Shown one piece after another: positions 6,294-7,910 of a stretch of 7,910 nucleotides of DNA. How positions within the stretch are numbered: the first letter of the stretch is position 1; each line of letters starts with the position of its first letter. The stretch is taken from positions 1 through 7,910 of the forward strand of contig JAFDAP010000141.1 of NCBI GenBank assembly GCA_019313765.1, in the 5' to 3' direction. This stretch comes from Deltaproteobacteria bacterium (lineage in GTDB: Bacteria; Desulfobacterota; DSM-4660; Desulfatiglandales; Desulfatiglandaceae). The notes beneath the pieces are model-generated. The model saw nothing but the letters and a program-made list of their open reading frames with translations. It was not told the DNA's origin and did no database searches. Both the position numbers and the translations under genes were made by a program.

Positions 6294-6311
6294 CATCTGC
6301 AATAGCAGATG
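6294..6311 (-). repeat. Hairpin in the 3' non-coding end of element B
   Basis: Perfect 7-bp stem CATCTGC/GCAGATG (6294-6300 and 6305-6311) with a 4-base loop, 8 bases inside the left direct repeat of element B and about 95 bases past the transposase stop. It has no T-tract on either side. It could belong to a guide RNA encoded downstream of the transposase or mark the element end. Confidence 0.6.
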
Positions 6312-6406
6312 TGTTACACCCATTATTGAATTCTCTTCCCTTACCCATAAGACCGTTGTCTATCTTTAATGCAGGTGCTTAGACGTGATGCTTATAGGCC
6401 TGAAAA

Positions 6407-7420
6407 CTAATTTATAGCCTCTACATGATCCCTCATGTATGGTTTATATTTTTCCCCACTCTTAAAAACGCCTAAACTTAGGATCGCTAATCTCCGACAA
6501 GCTTTATGTCTCGCATTGTATTCAGGGTAGCCTTTTTCTTTAATTAAATATTCATAGTAATCGTTAATAGGGTTATTTCCGCCAATGGCTGCTAAAACAC
6601 CAGATTTGTAGACACTCTTTAATTGTCTACAGAAACGAGGTGTTTTTTTACCGTAACTTCTTCCGCCGCTTATTCGATCTAATTTGATCAGCCCTGCGTA
6701 ACTGAGATAATGTCCATTATTAATAAATCTATAGGGGGTCACAATACGAGAAACAATTTTTACTGCATTAATATCACCAATGCCCGGCAGACTCTTTTGT
6801 CGTTTTATTTCCGGGTATTTTCTGACAAGCCTCTTAAACTCTTCCTCATAACCTTTTTTCTCTTTAGTATAAGCTTCAATTTGTCTATCTAAACATTCCA
6901 ATACAAACTGATCACCTTGGGATTCCAGCTTACTACCTTTATCTTTATCACCCTTTTTTCCGCAAGCCCGTAGTAAAGCATATCGTTGATTCTTTAAGCG
7001 AACACCGGCCTTGACCAGATCCTCGTACCCACTGATAACTCTACGTAGATATAAAAACTTATCTGTTGAATGGTAGACTTCTTTAACCAGGTTAGCTTTC
7101 AGGAGTTGTACTAATTTGGAAGCATCAATTTTATCTGTCTTTGGGCCTTCACTTAATAGTCTATTCCTAAGGGGATCACAGATCAATATTTTATCAACAT
7201 ATTCCTTCAATTCGGTATAAAGCCATTGCGTAGTTGTCGTTTCTTCAATCGTTAATATTTTTGTACCCCTCAAATTTTTTAAATAGACCTTAAGCTCAAC
7301 AATATCTGAAGGGACATCAATGGCTGTTATTTTATTTGATTTCTTTGTCATGCGAGCAATAGCCATATTTATAATTGACCAGTCGATTGCAATATAATGA
7401 TCATAAATGATATCTTCCAT
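6407..7420 (-). CDS. IS110-family DEDD transposase (element B)
   Basis: 337 residues from the ATG at 7420, chosen because AAAGGAGA (7433 to 7426, read on the minus strand) lies 5 bases upstream; the frame is open a further 24 codons, but those include the leader and no second ribosome site. RuvC-like DEDD domain: Asp13 in YIAIDWS, Glu59 in LTIEETT, and Asp96/Asp99 in PKTDKIDASKL, the canonical TDxxDA pattern. A long basic, coiled-coil-like linker with KKGDKDKGSK follows at about 155-164. The Transposase_20 domain has SLPGIGDI at 210-217 and RISGGRSYG at 249-257 with Ser251 as likely catalytic serine. All key residues are present and no frameshift is visible. It belongs to a different branch of the family from element A, whose serine motif is LSNKKKKGEG. 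Confidence 0.95.
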   Translation of the reverse strand: MEDIIYDHYIAIDWSIINMAIARMTKKSNKITAIDVPSDIVELKVYLKNLRGTKILTIEETTTTQWLYTELKEYVDKILICDPLRNRLLSEGPKTDKIDASKLVQLLKANLVKEVYHSTDKFLYLRRVISGYEDLVKAGVRLKNQRYALLRACGKKGDKDKGSKLESQGDQFVLECLDRQIEAYTKEKKGYEEEFKRLVRKYPEIKRQKSLPGIGDINAVKIVSRIVTPYRFINNGHYLSYAGLIKLDRISGGRSYGKKTPRFCRQLKSVYKSGVLAAIGGNNPINDYYEYLIKEKGYPEYNARHKACRRLAILSLGVFKSGEKYKPYMRDHVEAIN

Positions 7421-7425
7421 AATGA

Positions 7426-7498
7426 TCTCCTTTCTTTGTGTTATTATTTTTAAGCTGCAAAATAACTTAACACGAATGAGGCTATGCCTCAAAGGAGA
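7426..7498 (-). promoter_or_regulatory. Structured transposase leader of element B: Shine-Dalgarno in a long-range stem
   Basis: On the minus strand, TCTCCTTT (from 7498 to 7491) is perfectly complementary to the Shine-Dalgarno AAAGGAGA (7433 to 7426). Between them lie two hairpins: TGAGGC/GCCTCA (7477-7482 and 7486-7491, loop 3; its last base is shared with the outer stem) and an AT-rich stem (7440-7448 with 7459-7466, one bulge). The layout of one closing helix over two hairpins with the ribosome site as the 3' strand is the same as in element A, though the bases differ. Confidence 0.55.
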
Positions 7499-7509
7499 CC
7501 ATCTTTCTC

Positions 7510-7536
7510 ATTTTATCGACCCCATTCACAAGTCAA
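7510..7536 (-). promoter_or_regulatory. Possible transposase promoter across the edge of element B
   Basis: Minus strand: TTGACT (7536 to 7531) and TAAAAT (7515 to 7510) with a 15-base spacer, shorter than the ideal 17. The spacer contains the flanking direct repeat. If the repeat marks the element end, the -35 part lies in host DNA and the -10 part inside the IS, as in the hybrid promoters made by IS110-family junctions. Confidence 0.3.
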
Positions 7537-7570
7537 CAATAATTTGCCTGTCCCATATCACTCAATTTTG

Positions 7571-7607
7571 GGGATCAGGGAAAAGGCTTCTCATGCATCC
7601 TGATCCC
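7571..7607. repeat. 9-bp inverted repeat over the end of the molybdoenzyme gene
   Basis: GGGATCAGG (7571-7579) and CCTGATCCC (7599-7607) form a perfect 9-bp stem with a 19-base loop. The right arm lies within the last codons and the loop contains the stop codon of the minus-strand gene. No T-tract follows on the minus strand, so it is at best a weak terminator; it may protect the mRNA 3' end. Confidence 0.6.
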
Positions 7608-7910
7608 GTATAACCTCCACAAAAACCGTATGGGTGCGTGACCCGTGACTCGGAAGCGTGGGGACCGTGGAAGTCAATATATTTACAGCCCCGCCTATAT
7701 GACGCGTCCAGATCGACCCACCGGCCCTGGTGGAGACAGGCGACCCCCTGGGTAATATCTTCCGTGACAATTGCCGGGACCCTTGTCTGCCCTTGAGGGC
7801 TTGTAACCAGGACCCTGTCCCCATCCTGTATACCCCGTTTTTCAGCATCCCCACGATGCAGGTAAAGAATCTTGGGCCCTAATTTCTCGGTCCAGGGCAT
7901 GTTGGCTCCG
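7591..7910 (-). pseudogene. Molybdopterin oxidoreductase (DMSO reductase family), C-terminal end, frameshifted
   Basis: The frame entering from the window edge reads GANMPWTEKLGPKILYLHRG, then DAEKRGIQDGDRVLVTSPQG and ITQGVACLHQGRWVDLDA. This is the molybdopterin dinucleotide-binding domain at the end of DMSO-reductase-family catalytic subunits. From about 7700 the family pattern continues only in the next frame: IGGAVNILTSTVPTLPSHG, then SRTHTVFVEV, ending at the TGA at 7591-7593, which is where such proteins normally stop. The first frame instead runs on with unrelated sequence to 7562. So there is a net +1 base (or -2) change between about 7695 and 7710. The substrate (DMSO, thiosulfate, polysulfide and so on) cannot be told from the tail. 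The gene points towards element B. Either a true pseudogene or a sequencing error; without the shift it would be a normal end. Confidence 0.8.

Larger units (their letters stand above)
5417..6406. other. Non-coding block between the two IS110 transposases
   Basis: 990 bases with no recognisable gene. In order: the structured 3' segment of element A, its direct repeat, a 32-bp perfect tandem duplication, about 250 bases with nothing clear (only a TGATCC/GGATCA inverted repeat near 5776-5800), a 54-bp perfect tandem duplication with promoter-like sequence, about 260 AT-rich bases, and from 6276 the 3' non-coding end of element B. It reads as debris of repeated insertions. Confidence 0.6.
6276..7525 (-). 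mobile_element. IS110-family insertion sequence B (putative limits)
   Basis: Contains an intact IS110-type transposase on the minus strand. The limits given are the outer edges of an 11-bp direct repeat, ATCGACCCCAT, at 6276-6286 and 7515-7525, placed about 120 bases beyond the transposase stop and about 95 bases before its start. The resulting 1.25 kb is a normal size for the family. Whether the repeat marks the element ends, a target core or chance is not settled by one copy. It differs from element A in both transposase and non-coding ends. Confidence 0.65.
6276..7525. repeat. 11-bp direct repeats flanking element B
   Basis: ATCGACCCCAT occurs at 6276-6286 and 7515-7525 in the same orientation; the preceding two T residues (with one intervening mismatch) also agree. 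I did not find a third exact copy elsewhere in the window. Confidence 0.8.

Noticed and set aside
7421..7492. 24-codon extension of the element B transposase
   Set aside because: The ATG at 7420 has an exact Shine-Dalgarno, and the extension runs through the structured leader.
7562..7692. Run-on C-terminus of the molybdoenzyme frame to 7562 as the true end
   Set aside because: Past the break this frame is unrelated to the family, while the neighbouring frame carries the conserved ending and a stop at the expected place.

Overview
The window looks like a piece of a Gram-negative bacterial chromosome, possibly a deltaproteobacterium (Desulfobacterota). This is inferred from a run of outer-membrane-type lipoproteins, a molybdopterin oxidoreductase end and heavy IS110 load; no rRNA or other marker gene fixes the taxon. 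The lipoprotein operon and the molybdoenzyme end look clearly richer in G+C than the insertion-sequence block between them, which reads as acquired DNA.

Layout. (1) 1-1061: the 3' part of a plus-strand gene for an AlbA_2/divergent-ATPase (RecG-C-terminal-like) regulator with a winged-helix end. (2) 1062-1512: non-coding, with a possible distant promoter, a 14-bp tandem repeat and three hairpins in a row. (3) 1513-3962: four tightly spaced plus-strand lipoprotein genes: CsgG family, a small unrecognised lipoprotein, DUF4810, and DUF799/GNA1162-like. Each has a strong ribosome binding site, and two of them overlap by 4 nt, so they are very likely one operon building an outer-membrane assembly. 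(4) 3963-4310: non-coding, no recognised gene. (5) 4311-5492 or slightly more: IS110-family element A, plus strand, with structured non-coding DNA on both sides of its transposase. (6) 5500-6275: debris with a perfect 32-bp tandem duplication and a perfect 54-bp tandem duplication carrying a promoter-like sequence. (7) About 6276-7525: a second, clearly different IS110-family element B on the minus strand, bracketed by an 11-bp direct repeat. (8) 7591-7910: the C-terminal end of a minus-strand molybdopterin oxidoreductase gene that carries a frameshift.

The best candidates for undescribed biology are the guide-RNA-like structures of the two IS110 elements. Each transposase has a 5' leader in which the Shine-Dalgarno sequence is the 3' strand of a helix enclosing two hairpins. 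Element A also has a 3' structured segment closed by a perfect 10-bp stem; an imperfect 30-bp copy of its inside recurs 104 bp downstream, as expected if the segment were a bridge RNA/seekRNA matching its own end or target. These are inferences from sequence symmetry only.
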